Shown here: positions 40,509 through 50,029 of the stretch, piece after piece
Layout of the letters: every line of letters starts with the position of its first letter
Numbering within the stretch: the stretch's first letter is position 1
From: Lachnospiraceae bacterium
GTDB lineage: Bacteria; Bacillota; Clostridia; Lachnospirales; Lachnospiraceae
Reading direction: 5' to 3'
NCBI GenBank assembly: GCA_024698705.1
Contig: JAILQX010000046.1
Coordinates: forward strand, 1-64,000
DNA: 64,000 nucleotides
Made by a program: the position numbers and the translations under genes
The notes under the pieces: model-generated
Told to the model about the DNA's origin: nothing
Database searches by the model: none
What the model saw: the letters and a program-made list of their open reading frames with translations, nothing else

Positions 40509-41837
40509 TCAGACTATGATCATGGCCTGTGTGAATTCATTTTTAAGATCTTTCTGATATTTGCAGGCACTCACGAAGTCATACATGTGGGCTGCCTGTA
40601 TATCTTTGCCCAGCATTTTAAGATCCTTATCATCAAGCATTCTGGGAGCATCAGCAAGTTTTGATATAATCGGGATAGAAGAATGATCCTTGATTATCTT
40701 AAGCAGTTTTTCGCTGTCTTTTCTGAAGCCGAGGATCCTTGCGTAACCCGCACGTTTTCCTTCGGGGAAGGTATCCTTCTTTATATCAAGGAGTATATGC
40801 GTCATGCAGCGGCTTATGCGTGCATAAGTGATCTCTTTGGTCTTGAGCAGGTCACAGAATTGATCCACTGTTTTAAAATAAGATATATTCTTGCATATCT
40901 TGTCGGAGAGTTCTCTGGTGACATCCAGATAATCTTCAAATCCTTTTCCGACCTCCAGGATTAGCTTATAGCCGAGTTCACGTGAGAAATTGGAGTAAAC
41001 AAGAGGATATGACTTTCCGAGTGCATTGAGAAGTATCTCATATGTAGTCGCGGGAACATGATTTTTTATCGGAGAAAGTGGCTCACTCATGGCACTTCTT
41101 AACGTCTCACCCGTGATGGCCATATAGGTTGAAGCACCAACAAACATATCATCGTTGCGATAACCGTTATCATTTTTGATCATAAATTCATAGCCCGACA
41201 TAATGCTGTTACGTATGGCGGTCGCTGAACTGTATGAGACCATATTGAGTTCGCTGTCTGCGTATTCGCTGCCTTTTCTTAGTATTGCTTTGGGTACTAT
41301 ATTGCTTTTAAGCTTTCTGATCGCAAGATTGTATTCGAGTGCAAGTATATTGTTCGGTTTGCAAAGGCCCTGAACAATGTGTTTGTTAAAATGATTCGAA
41401 AGAGCGAGTTCCCTGGCCTTAGGATAGGAGTTGCCTTCACGCATGTATTCCGCAGTCTCTACAGCGAGCATCTCACCGAATTCATTCATAAAATCAACAA
41501 CCTTGTCAAATGAATCGTCTCTGGGACTCTCGGCGCCGAAGCACAGTTCATCCACACAGCCCAGTGAGTCGAGAAGAGATATTCCGCCAAATGCAAAGTC
41601 CGATGCGGAACCCGTTGCATAAGCAGTCGGCAGTTCTATGACAAGATCCACTCCGCCTTTTAAAGCCATCTTGGCTCTTTCGTATTTGTCAATGATGGCG
41701 GGGCCACCGCGCTGGATCCAGTCGCCGCTCATGACGGCAATGCAGAAATCGTCCTTATCATTCTTACATTGTCCGATCTGATACACATGTCCGTTATGAA
41801 AGGGGTTGTATTCGCAAATGATTCCGGTGATCTTCAT
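40509..41837 (-). CDS. tmcAL: tRNA(Met) cytidine acetate ligase / nucleotidyltransferase family (TmcAL)
   Basis: MKITGIICEYNPFHNGHVYQI, VMSGDWIQRGGPAIIDKYERAKMAL; ATG at 41837 preferred over ORF-track start 41897. Confidence 0.92.
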   Translation of the reverse strand: MKITGIICEYNPFHNGHVYQIGQCKNDKDDFCIAVMSGDWIQRGGPAIIDKYERAKMALKGGVDLVIELPTAYATGSASDFAFGGISLLDSLGCVDELCFGAESPRDDSFDKVVDFMNEFGEMLAVETAEYMREGNSYPKARELALSNHFNKHIVQGLCKPNNILALEYNLAIRKLKSNIVPKAILRKGSEYADSELNMVSYSSATAIRNSIMSGYEFMIKNDNGYRNDDMFVGASTYMAITGETLRSAMSEPLSPIKNHVPATTYEILLNALGKSYPLVYSNFSRELGYKLILEVGKGFEDYLDVTRELSDKICKNISYFKTVDQFCDLLKTKEITYARISRCMTHILLDIKKDTFPEGKRAGYARILGFRKDSEKLLKIIKDHSSIPIISKLADAPRMLDDKDLKMLGKDIQAAHMYDFVSACKYQKDLKNEFTQAMIIV

Positions 41838-41887
41838 GTATTTCCCTCTTTGTCTTAAAATATATACAATTTTACCACATTTTTTTC

Positions 41888-41916
41888 TTGTATACAAAAT
41901 TTTGAATAGTTATAAT
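41888..41916 (+). promoter_or_regulatory. sigma-A type promoter for pta
   Basis: TTGTAT - 17 nt - TATAAT. Confidence 0.7.
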
Positions 41917-41958
41917 TATAATACTATTAAACGAAACAAAAATGTTTGGAGGCAGGGT

Positions 41959-42963
41959 ATGGCAGCATATATTGAAAGGATCAAGGAAAGGGCAAGAGCG
42001 GATGTCAAAACCATCGTTATGCCCGAAACCAATGACAAACGTACATTGATCGCGGCATCACATGTCATCGAGGAAGGCATAGCCAACATCATACTTGTCG
42101 GAAATGCTGAAAAGATAATGGATGGCGCGGGCTGGCTCGAGGTCGATCTCAGCAAGGCAACGATAATCGATCCCCTTAAAACAGATAAACTTGACGGATA
42201 TGTTGAGTTATTGTACGAGACAAGAAAAAGCAAGGGAATGACCATGGAAAAGGCCAGAGAGATGCTTCTTGACGATCCGCTCGTATTCGGTGTAATGATG
42301 GTCAAGGCCAATGATGCGGACGGTATGGTAGCGGGTGCATGCCATGCAACCGCAGATGTGCTCCGTCCGTCGCTTCAGATACTTAAGACCGCACCGGGAG
42401 TAAAGCTTGTAAGCGGGTTTTTCATACTCGATATTCCGAATTGTGAATACGGTTACAACGGAACATTCCTTATGGCAGACTGCGGACTCAACCAGGATCC
42501 CACAAGCGAAGAACTTGCTCACATAGCATATTCTTCATCAAAGAGCTTCAAAAATCTTGTTGGCGGCAAGCCTATAATAGCAATGCTTAGTCATTCGACA
42601 ATGGGAAGCGCAAAGCACGCTCTTGTTGATAAGGTTAGAAATGCAGTCGAACTCGCACATGAATATTATCCAAACCTTGTTGTTGACGGCGAACTTCAGA
42701 CAGATGCGGCCATAGTTCCTACGGTAGCAAAGAACAAAGCTCCGGACAGCGATGTGGCGGGAAAAGCCAATGTTCTTATTTTCCCAAATCTTGATGCTGG
42801 CAATATCGGTTACAAGCTCGTAGAGAGGCTATGCAAGGCGGAAGCTTACGGACCGATGCTTCAGGGCATCGCAAAGCCGGTGAACGATCTTTCCAGAGGA
42901 TGCTCGTGGGAAGATATAGTCGGAGTAGTCGCATTGACGGCGGTTCAGGCACAGTTGGTCTAA
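41959..42963 (+). CDS. pta: phosphate acetyltransferase
   Basis: MAAYIERIKERARADVKTIVMPETNDKRTLIAA, GMVAGACHATADVLRPSLQI, MLSHSTMGSAKH; ATG 41959 after RBS ttggagg. Confidence 0.96.
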   Translation: MAAYIERIKERARADVKTIVMPETNDKRTLIAASHVIEEGIANIILVGNAEKIMDGAGWLEVDLSKATIIDPLKTDKLDGYVELLYETRKSKGMTMEKAREMLLDDPLVFGVMMVKANDADGMVAGACHATADVLRPSLQILKTAPGVKLVSGFFILDIPNCEYGYNGTFLMADCGLNQDPTSEELAHIAYSSSKSFKNLVGGKPIIAMLSHSTMGSAKHALVDKVRNAVELAHEYYPNLVVDGELQTDAAIVPTVAKNKAPDSDVAGKANVLIFPNLDAGNIGYKLVERLCKAEAYGPMLQGIAKPVNDLSRGCSWEDIVGVVALTAVQAQLV

Positions 42964-42990
42964 AATAAGACAAATATTTAAAAAATTATG

Positions 42991-43019
42991 TTGACAAAGC
43001 CGATCGTCATCTGTATAAT
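42991..43019 (+). promoter_or_regulatory. perfect-consensus sigma-A promoter for rpmF
   Basis: TTGACA - 17 nt - TATAAT, 12/12 consensus match. Confidence 0.93.
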
Positions 43020-43100
43020 TCTAAAAGTGCGATACATTTTATAAGAAATTTATCCGTTTATCGGATGACATAAATCACCGTGATAAGGAGGTGTTACGAC

Positions 43101-43280
43101 ATGTCAATCTGTCCTAAGAATAAATCTTCCAAGGGAAGAAGAGACAAAAGAAGAGCAAACTGGAAGATGAGCGCTCCTACACTTGTAAAGTGCAGCAAAT
43201 GCGGAGCTCTTATGATGCCTCACAGAGTATGCAAGGCTTGCGGTTCTTACAATAAGAAAGAGATCGTAGCTGTTGACTAA
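43101..43280 (+). CDS. rpmF: 50S ribosomal protein L32
   Basis: MSICPKNKSSKGRRDKRRANWKM...CSKCGALMMPHRVCKACGSYNKKEIV; RBS aaggaggtg; ATG at 43101. Confidence 0.97.
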   Translation: MSICPKNKSSKGRRDKRRANWKMSAPTLVKCSKCGALMMPHRVCKACGSYNKKEIVAVD

Positions 43281-43292
43281 AGAATAAAAATT

Positions 43293-43320
43293 AAGCCTTC
43301 CTTAAGGGAAGGCTTTTTTT
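43293..43320 (+). terminator. rho-independent terminator after rpmF
   Basis: AAGCCTTCC-ttaag-GGAAGGCTT followed by T-run. Confidence 0.92.
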
Positions 43321-43333
43321 GTGGTCCATATAC

Positions 43334-43362
43334 TTGATTTTTAATTTTGCCTTTAGTATAGT
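43334..43362 (+). promoter_or_regulatory. candidate plsX promoter
   Basis: TTGATT - 17 nt - TATAGT. Confidence 0.6.
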
Positions 43363-43391
43363 TAATTAAGACGAAAATGTGAGGGAGATAT

Positions 43392-44405
43392 ATGTCCGAA
43401 ACAGTTAAGGTTGCGCTTGATGCGATGGGCGGCGACAATGCACCGACCGAGATCGTAAAAGGCGCGATAATTGCCCTTGAGAAACAGAGCAATCTGCATG
43501 TTTATCTGGTGGGCAGGGAAGAAGAGATAAGCGAAGAATTAAAAAAGTATACATATGACAAAGACAGGCTTACACTTGTCAATGCAACGGAGGTCATAGA
43601 GACAGCGGAACCTCCGGTAATGGCGATCAGGAAGAAAAAAGATTCCTCCATTGTCAAATGCATGAATCTTGTAAAGGATAAGACCTGTGACGCGCTTGTG
43701 AGCGCAGGATCTTCGGGAGCCATACTTGTAGGAGGCCAGGTTATAGTCGGACGGATCAAGGGTGTGGAAAGACCACCGCTCGCACCGCTCATCCCGACAA
43801 GCAAAGGAGTCTCACTCCTCATAGACTGCGGAGCCAATGTTGATTCGAGAGCTTCATTTTTGGTACAGTTTGCCAAGATGGGTTCGGTGTATATGGAGAA
43901 TACCGTTGGCATCCCCAATCCGAAGGTGGCTATAGTCAATGTCGGGGCTGAAGAAGAAAAGGGCAATTCACTTGTAAAGGAAACATTTCCTCTGTTAAAG
44001 AACTGTCCGGACATTAATTTTATCGGAAGCATAGAGGCGAGGGACATCCCATACGGATATGCGGATGTTATCGTATGTGATGCATTTGTCGGCAATGCCA
44101 TCTTAAAGACCATCGAAGGAGTCGGAGGTCTGTTGATAGGCGAGATAAAGGGCGCACTTAAAAAGAATTTGAAGACCAAGATAGGAGCTCTTCTCATCAA
44201 GTCATCACTTAAGGATACGATGAAAAAATTTGATCTTTCTGAGTATGGCGGAGCACCTCTTCTCGGACTCAACGGTCTGGTGGTTAAGACACACGGATCC
44301 AGCACGGCAATTGAGATCAGTAATACATTATTGCAATGTGTTACTTTCAAGGAACAGGACATCAATGAAAAGATCAGAAAGATCATAAGTAATACAGATA
44401 ATTAG
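43392..44405 (+). CDS. plsX: phosphate acyltransferase PlsX
   Basis: 337 aa; VALDAMGGDNAPTEIVKGA, SAGSSGAILVGG, LLIDCGANVD, VCDAFVGNAILKT. Confidence 0.97.
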   Translation: MSETVKVALDAMGGDNAPTEIVKGAIIALEKQSNLHVYLVGREEEISEELKKYTYDKDRLTLVNATEVIETAEPPVMAIRKKKDSSIVKCMNLVKDKTCDALVSAGSSGAILVGGQVIVGRIKGVERPPLAPLIPTSKGVSLLIDCGANVDSRASFLVQFAKMGSVYMENTVGIPNPKVAIVNVGAEEEKGNSLVKETFPLLKNCPDINFIGSIEARDIPYGYADVIVCDAFVGNAILKTIEGVGGLLIGEIKGALKKNLKTKIGALLIKSSLKDTMKKFDLSEYGGAPLLGLNGLVVKTHGSSTAIEISNTLLQCVTFKEQDINEKIRKIISNTDN

Positions 44406-44421
44406 TTAAGGAGATTTTATT

Positions 44422-44652
44422 ATGGAATTTGAAAAACTCAAAAAAGTTATTGCGGAGGTTTTAAGCGTAGATCCCGACGAGATCACAATGGACACAACAT
44501 TTACGGATGATCTTGGGGCAGATTCGCTGGATCTTTTCCAGATCGTCATGGGTATCGAGGAAGAATTTGATATTGAGATCGCACCTGAAAAGGCTGAGAA
44601 TATAACAACGGTTGAAGAAGCTGTTGAGCTTATCAAGAATGAGATAAATTAG
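44422..44652 (+). CDS. acpP: acyl carrier protein
   Basis: 76 aa; FTDDLGADSLDLFQIVMGIEEEFDIEI. Confidence 0.97.
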   Translation: MEFEKLKKVIAEVLSVDPDEITMDTTFTDDLGADSLDLFQIVMGIEEEFDIEIAPEKAENITTVEEAVELIKNEIN

Positions 44653-44661
44653 TTATTATAT

Positions 44662-44700
44662 GTCGAAAAAGCCCATTTAAAGGGCTTTTTCGACGTTTTA
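44662..44700 (+). terminator. terminator after acpP
   Basis: GTCGAAAAAGCCC-atttaaa-GGGCTTTTTCGAC; T-run within the 3' arm. Confidence 0.85.
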
Positions 44701-44704
44701 TGAC

Positions 44705-44755
44705 GTATATTTGTTTAACCAATATATGCGATATGTATTTGTTAAACAAATATAC
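44705..44755. repeat. perfect 15-bp inverted repeat upstream of rnc
   Basis: GTATATTTGTTTAAC - 21 nt - GTTAAACAAATATAC; spacer can pair further (8 bp, two G.U) after one mismatch. Confidence 0.9.
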
Positions 44756-44778
44756 TGCTTTTTATAAAAGGAGTATTT

Positions 44779-45465
44779 ATGCAAGTCAAATCGATAGATG
44801 ATCTTGAGAAGGTGATCGGTTATTCCTTCAAGGATAAATCCTTGATCAAGCGCGCTCTTACGCACAGTTCCTATGCTAACGAACAGAAGATCAACAAGAA
44901 CGGAGATTACGAGAGGCTGGAATTTCTGGGAGATGCCGTTCTTGAACTGGTATCAAGTGATTTCTTTTATCACAGATATGCCAATCTTGATGAAGGAAGT
45001 CTTACAAAGATGAGATCGGCCCATGTATGCGAACCAGCGTTAGCTTATTGTGCCAGGGAATTCGGTCTTGAGGATTATATCCTGCTCGGAAAGGGAGAGG
45101 ACAGAACAGGCGGAAGAAACAGGGATTCCATAATCTCGGATGTGTGTGAAGCCATCATAGGAGCAATGTACCTCGATGGCGGCATGGAAATAGCACACGG
45201 TTTCATTCACCGTTTCATACTCAATGACAGCGACAACAAGCTTTTGTTTTATGACAGCAAGAGCATCTTACAGGAAATGGTACAGGCCGATAATCACGAT
45301 ACGCTTACTTACAAGCTTGTGGATGAATCAGGACCCGATCATGATAAGGAATTCACGGTTGAAGTATATATAAGTGACAAATGTGAAGGAAGAGGAAAAG
45401 GCAAGACGAAAAAGAGTGCCGAACAGATGGCTGCATATGAGGCCATAAAGAAGCTTAAGGGATGA
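44779..45465 (+). CDS. rnc: ribonuclease III
   Basis: 228 aa; ERLEFLGDAVLELVSSDFFY, AIIGAMYLDGG, C-terminal dsRBD. Confidence 0.98.
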   Translation: MQVKSIDDLEKVIGYSFKDKSLIKRALTHSSYANEQKINKNGDYERLEFLGDAVLELVSSDFFYHRYANLDEGSLTKMRSAHVCEPALAYCAREFGLEDYILLGKGEDRTGGRNRDSIISDVCEAIIGAMYLDGGMEIAHGFIHRFILNDSDNKLLFYDSKSILQEMVQADNHDTLTYKLVDESGPDHDKEFTVEVYISDKCEGRGKGKTKKSAEQMAAYEAIKKLKG

Positions 45466-45496
45466 ATACGGAAAACGACGAAAGAGAGTATATAAC

Positions 45497-48400
45497 ATGT
45501 ATTTAAAAAGTATAGAAGTACATGGTTTTAAATCATTTGCCAATAAAATACTGTTTGAATTTCATAATGGGATCACAGGTATAGTCGGCCCCAACGGATC
45601 CGGCAAAAGTAATGTTGCCGATGCCGTAAGATGGGTACTGGGTGAACAGCGTGTGAAGCAGCTTCGTGGAGGAAGCATGCAGGATGTCATATTTTCAGGG
45701 ACCGAGATGCGTAAGCCTCTGGGATATGCTTATGTTGCAATAACACTCGATAATTCCGACAGACAGCTTGCGATAGATTATGACGAGGTAACTGTAGCCA
45801 GAAGGCTTTACAGATCCGGTGAGAGCGAGTACCTGATCAACGGTTCGGCATGCAGATTAAAGGATGTCAACGAAATGTTCTATGATACCGGTATAGGTAA
45901 AGAGGGATACTCTATCATAGGACAGGGGCAGATCGATGCAATCTTAAGCGGAAAACCGGAAGAGAGACGTGAGCTTTTTGATGAGGCTGCGGGTATCGTA
46001 AAATTTAAAAGACGTAAGTCGGCCAGTGAGAAAAAACTTGAGGAGGAACGCAACAATCTCGTCAGGGTAAATGATATTCTCGCAGAACTCGAGAGACAGG
46101 TCGGCCCGCTTGAAAAACAGGCTGAGAAAGCAAAGACCTACTTAAAGAAAAAAGAAGAACTCAAGACCAATGATGTCAACCTTTTCCTGTTGGATAACAT
46201 GTCTGTAAGGGAACAGCTTGACACGGTTGAGGGGAAATATAAGATAGCCTATGATGATCTTACACAGTCGCAGGAAGAATTCAATAAGATAAAGGATGAA
46301 TACGAAAGAACCGCAGCGAAGATCGAACAGCTTGAAAGTATGATAGAGGAAAAAAAGAATAAGCTGAACGAGACCGAAAGTGTCAGAGGCAAGCTGGAGA
46401 ACCAGATAGAACTGTTAAAGGAACAGATCAATTCCGCGAAAGGCAATGAGGAACATCTGACAAACAGAAATGCAAGTGTTTCAAAACAGGTTTCCGAAAA
46501 GGATGAGGAAGCAAAGGCTTACATTGATAAAAAGGCCCTGATCGATGAAAGACTTAAGGAAGCCACTGCCAAAAAAGAGGAACTCAGGGGAAAACTTGAG
46601 AAGATACAGCAGGATATAGAAGATCATAACAATGATATAGAAAGTGCCAAGAATACGATAATCGACACTCTTAATGAACGTGCCACGATAAAGTCAAGAC
46701 TCGAAAGACTCGAGACGTTGAAGGAACAGATAGACATTAAGAAGAGCGAACTTACAAGCAAGCTTGTCAGCGCAAAGACCGATGAGGAAAAACAACAGGA
46801 TGTTATAGACAAACTGGAGAAGGATTTTGAGAGTATCAGTGCTGAGATAGAAAAACTCAATTCGGTTCAGAAGGAAAAAGAAAGCAGAGTTTCCGAGATG
46901 AAGACCGAACTTGAAAACATGGATAACGATCTGAGAGACAAGCAGGTAAAGTATCATCAGGATAAATCCACACTTGAAACGCTTACAAATCTTACGGAGC
47001 GATATGAAGGCTACGGCGGATCCGTCAAGCGTGTCATGGAGGAAAAGGAAAAAAACAAAGGCATCATCGGTGTGGTTGCCGATATAATCAAGACGGATAA
47101 GAAATACGAGATCGCAATAGAAACGGCCTTGGGCGGAAATATTCAGAATATCGTTACGGATGATGAAGAGACGGCTAAGAAGGTCATCGCGCTCTTAAAA
47201 CGTGAAAGGGCCGGCAGAGCAACGTTTCTACCGCTTACGAGCATAAAAAACACACAGGAGTTCAAGACGAGCGAAGTTCTTGAGGAAAAGGGAGTCATAG
47301 GTCTTGCGGATTCACTTGTCAAGACGAAAAAAGAGTATTCAAACGTTGCAAAGGCAATGCTCGGCAGGATAGTTGTCGTCGATAACGTTGACAATGCCGT
47401 TAAGATAGCCAGAAAGTTTGATTACGGTATCAGAATGGTGACTCTTGAAGGAGAATTGCTCGTACCCGGCGGAGCCATAAGCGGCGGTGCATTCAAGAAG
47501 GATTCGAACCTCCTCTCGAGAAGAAGAGAAATGGAAGAGCTCAAGGCCAATATTGAGAAAAATCTCAAGGCTATAGACAAGCTCCTTTCAGATATCGAAG
47601 AAACAAAGAAAAACAGAAACGAACTGAGAGTCGAGATCGAAAAGATCAAGATAGAACTCCAGGAAAAATTCATTAATCAGAATACGATACGTGTTTCGCT
47701 TACCGGAGCCAGAAACAGACAGGAAGAGAATAAGGCTGATACCGATTCGCTCAAAAACGAAGCGATAGATCTTGAGAAGCAGATCGGTGACAATGATCTT
47801 GAAAAAGAAGAGATCATCGCAAAGATGAAGGAAAGTGAAGAGATCGAGAAGAACTGTGAGAAAAAGATCGCTTCGTTAACAAATGAACTTGAGGATAAGA
47901 GAAAAGAAGAGAGTGAAGTATCGGATGAACTCTCAAGAGCGGATGTCGATGTCGAAAAGATCGCTCTGGAGGCTGATTTTGAACAGCAGAATATAGAACG
48001 TATAGCTGGTGAGAAAGAAAGATTCGAGGAAGAACTTCATGAAATCGTTGACAAACTCGGAAACTTTGCCGAGGAGATAGAAGCAAAGAACGAAGAGATC
48101 ACAAAGATCGAGAAGACCATAGCGGCTTCATTTGATGCACAGAACGATACAAAGGTAAAGCTCGACAGAGATATAGAAGAGAAGGAACTTTTGAGCGAAA
48201 GACAGAAGAATTTCTTCGGAAAACGTGAAGATCTCAATGACAGGATAACTGCACTGGACAAGGAAGTATACAGACTTGATGCCCAGAGAACGAAACTGTC
48301 GGATTCAATGCAGGCAAAGATCGATTATATGTGGAATGAGTACGAGATCACGCTTAGGGATGCCGAGGCTCTGAGAAATCCGGAATTGAACGATCTTGTT

Positions 48401-49057
48401 TTTCTTAAAAGAGAAGTGGCTTCACTTAAGGATCAGATCAAGAGACTCGGTGATGTCAACGTCAATGCAATAGAAGAATTTAAAGAGGTTTCCGAGAGAT
48501 ATACATTCTTAAAGACACAGCATGACGATCTTGTCGAGGCGGAGAAAACACTTGTGGGTATCATCGAAGAACTTGATAATGCGATGCGCAAGCAGTTTAA
48601 AGATAAATTCTCGAAGATCAACTCCGAATTCGATAAAGTTTTCAAGGAACTGTTCGGCGGAGGAACAGGTACACTCGAACTCATGGAGGATCAGGATATA
48701 CTTGATGCCGGAGTTCGTATCATTGCTCAGCCGCCGGGAAAGAAACTGCAGAATATGATGCAACTCTCCGGAGGCGAGAAATCACTCACGGCCATAGCAT
48801 TGTTATTTGCCATCCAGAATCTGAAGCCTTCACCGTTCTGTCTTCTGGATGAGATCGAGGCTGCATTGGATGAAAGCAATGTCGGACGTTTTGCAAAATA
48901 CCTGCGTAAGCTGACGAAACATACACAGTTCATAGTTATCACACACAGAAGAGGTACCATGGAAAGAGCTGACAGACTCTACGGTATCACCATGCAGGAA
49001 AAAGGTGTATCAACGCTTGTCAGCGTAAATCTTATAGACGATAAGGATCTTAATTGA
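45497..49057 (+). CDS. smc: chromosome segregation protein SMC
   Basis: 1186 aa; GFKSFANK, GPNGSGKSNV, coiled coils and hinge, LSGGEKSLTAIALLFA, LLDEIEAALDESNV. Confidence 0.98.
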   Translation: MYLKSIEVHGFKSFANKILFEFHNGITGIVGPNGSGKSNVADAVRWVLGEQRVKQLRGGSMQDVIFSGTEMRKPLGYAYVAITLDNSDRQLAIDYDEVTVARRLYRSGESEYLINGSACRLKDVNEMFYDTGIGKEGYSIIGQGQIDAILSGKPEERRELFDEAAGIVKFKRRKSASEKKLEEERNNLVRVNDILAELERQVGPLEKQAEKAKTYLKKKEELKTNDVNLFLLDNMSVREQLDTVEGKYKIAYDDLTQSQEEFNKIKDEYERTAAKIEQLESMIEEKKNKLNETESVRGKLENQIELLKEQINSAKGNEEHLTNRNASVSKQVSEKDEEAKAYIDKKALIDERLKEATAKKEELRGKLEKIQQDIEDHNNDIESAKNTIIDTLNERATIKSRLERLETLKEQIDIKKSELTSKLVSAKTDEEKQQDVIDKLEKDFESISAEIEKLNSVQKEKESRVSEMKTELENMDNDLRDKQVKYHQDKSTLETLTNLTERYEGYGGSVKRVMEEKEKNKGIIGVVADIIKTDKKYEIAIETALGGNIQNIVTDDEETAKKVIALLKRERAGRATFLPLTSIKNTQEFKTSEVLEEKGVIGLADSLVKTKKEYSNVAKAMLGRIVVVDNVDNAVKIARKFDYGIRMVTLEGELLVPGGAISGGAFKKDSNLLSRRREMEELKANIEKNLKAIDKLLSDIEETKKNRNELRVEIEKIKIELQEKFINQNTIRVSLTGARNRQEENKADTDSLKNEAIDLEKQIGDNDLEKEEIIAKMKESEEIEKNCEKKIASLTNELEDKRKEESEVSDELSRADVDVEKIALEADFEQQNIERIAGEKERFEEELHEIVDKLGNFAEEIEAKNEEITKIEKTIAASFDAQNDTKVKLDRDIEEKELLSERQKNFFGKREDLNDRITALDKEVYRLDAQRTKLSDSMQAKIDYMWNEYEITLRDAEALRNPELNDLVFLKREVASLKDQIKRLGDVNVNAIEEFKEVSERYTFLKTQHDDLVEAEKTLVGIIEELDNAMRKQFKDKFSKINSEFDKVFKELFGGGTGTLELMEDQDILDAGVRIIAQPPGKKLQNMMQLSGGEKSLTAIALLFAIQNLKPSPFCLLDEIEAALDESNVGRFAKYLRKLTKHTQFIVITHRRGTMERADRLYGITMQEKGVSTLVSVNLIDDKDLN

Positions 49058-49059
49058 CG

Positions 49060-50028
49060 ATGAATATATTTTCCAGACTGAAGGAAGGGCTTACAAAATC
49101 GAGGGAAAACTTCGTAAATAATGTTGTAAGTGTCTTTGATACGCACAAATACATAGATGACGATTTCTATGAGGAATTGGAAGAGCTCCTTGTCATGGGT
49201 GATGTCGGTGTGAATGCGACAAACAGTATCATAGAAAGCCTTAAACAAGATGTTAACAGGATGCATCTGAAAACTCCCATGCAATGCAAGGATTATCTGA
49301 TCAAGAATATAAAGGAGCAGATGAGAGTCGAAAAGGATGATTATGATTTCCTTAGAGAAAGAAGCGTTGTCATGGTCATCGGTGTTAACGGAGTCGGAAA
49401 GACAACCACCATCGGAAAACTCGCTGCCATATACAGGGAAAAGGGCAAAAAGGTGCTTATAGCCGCTGCGGATACATTTAGGGCAGCTGCAACGGAACAG
49501 CTTGAGGAATGGGCCAAAAGAGCCCGGGTTGATATCATAAAGGGAAAGGAAGGCCTCGATCCTTCAAGTGTCCTTTTTGATGCGGTCACGGCTGCCAATT
49601 CTAGAAATGTCGATGTTCTGCTTGTTGATACTGCGGGAAGACTGCATAACAAGAAGAACCTAATGGAAGAGTTGAAAAAGATGCATCGTATAGTTGAAAA
49701 GAATTTTGAGGGTGTCAAGCAAGAATACCTCATTGTCCTTGATGCTACAACGGGACAGAATGCACTTGTCCAGGCAAAGGAATTTGCTTCTGCTGCTCCG
49801 CTGTCGGGTATAGTTCTTACCAAAATGGACGGAACGGCAAAAGGAGGTATAGCGATAGCTATCCAGAGCGAGCTCGGTGTTCCGGTAAAATTCATCGGTG
49901 TGGGTGAGAAGATAGACGATCTGCAGGAGTTTGATCCGGATACATTTGTGGATGCATTATTTGATTTTAAGAAGGAAGGAGCCATGGAAGATCTGTCAAA
50001 GGTGGAAGCACTTCACTTTGACGATTGA
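49060..50028 (+). CDS. ftsY: signal recognition particle receptor FtsY
   Basis: [54 protein letters not shown] 49060. Confidence 0.97.
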   Translation: MNIFSRLKEGLTKSRENFVNNVVSVFDTHKYIDDDFYEELEELLVMGDVGVNATNSIIESLKQDVNRMHLKTPMQCKDYLIKNIKEQMRVEKDDYDFLRERSVVMVIGVNGVGKTTTIGKLAAIYREKGKKVLIAAADTFRAAATEQLEEWAKRARVDIIKGKEGLDPSSVLFDAVTAANSRNVDVLLVDTAGRLHNKKNLMEELKKMHRIVEKNFEGVKQEYLIVLDATTGQNALVQAKEFASAAPLSGIVLTKMDGTAKGGIAIAIQSELGVPVKFIGVGEKIDDLQEFDPDTFVDALFDFKKEGAMEDLSKVEALHFDD

Positions 50029-50029
50029 C

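Noticed and set aside
43502-44386. 294-aa minus-strand ORF opposite plsX
   Set aside because: Fully antisense to a confident core gene, low-complexity composition, no RBS; codon-bias shadow ORF.
44662-44700. acpP terminator considered part of the rnc inverted repeat
   Set aside because: It is a separate GC-containing stem with its own arms and internal T-run; treated independently.
49341-49985. 214-aa minus-strand ORF opposite ftsY
   Set aside because: Antisense shadow of a conserved gene with Ser/Thr/Phe-rich composition typical of such shadows.
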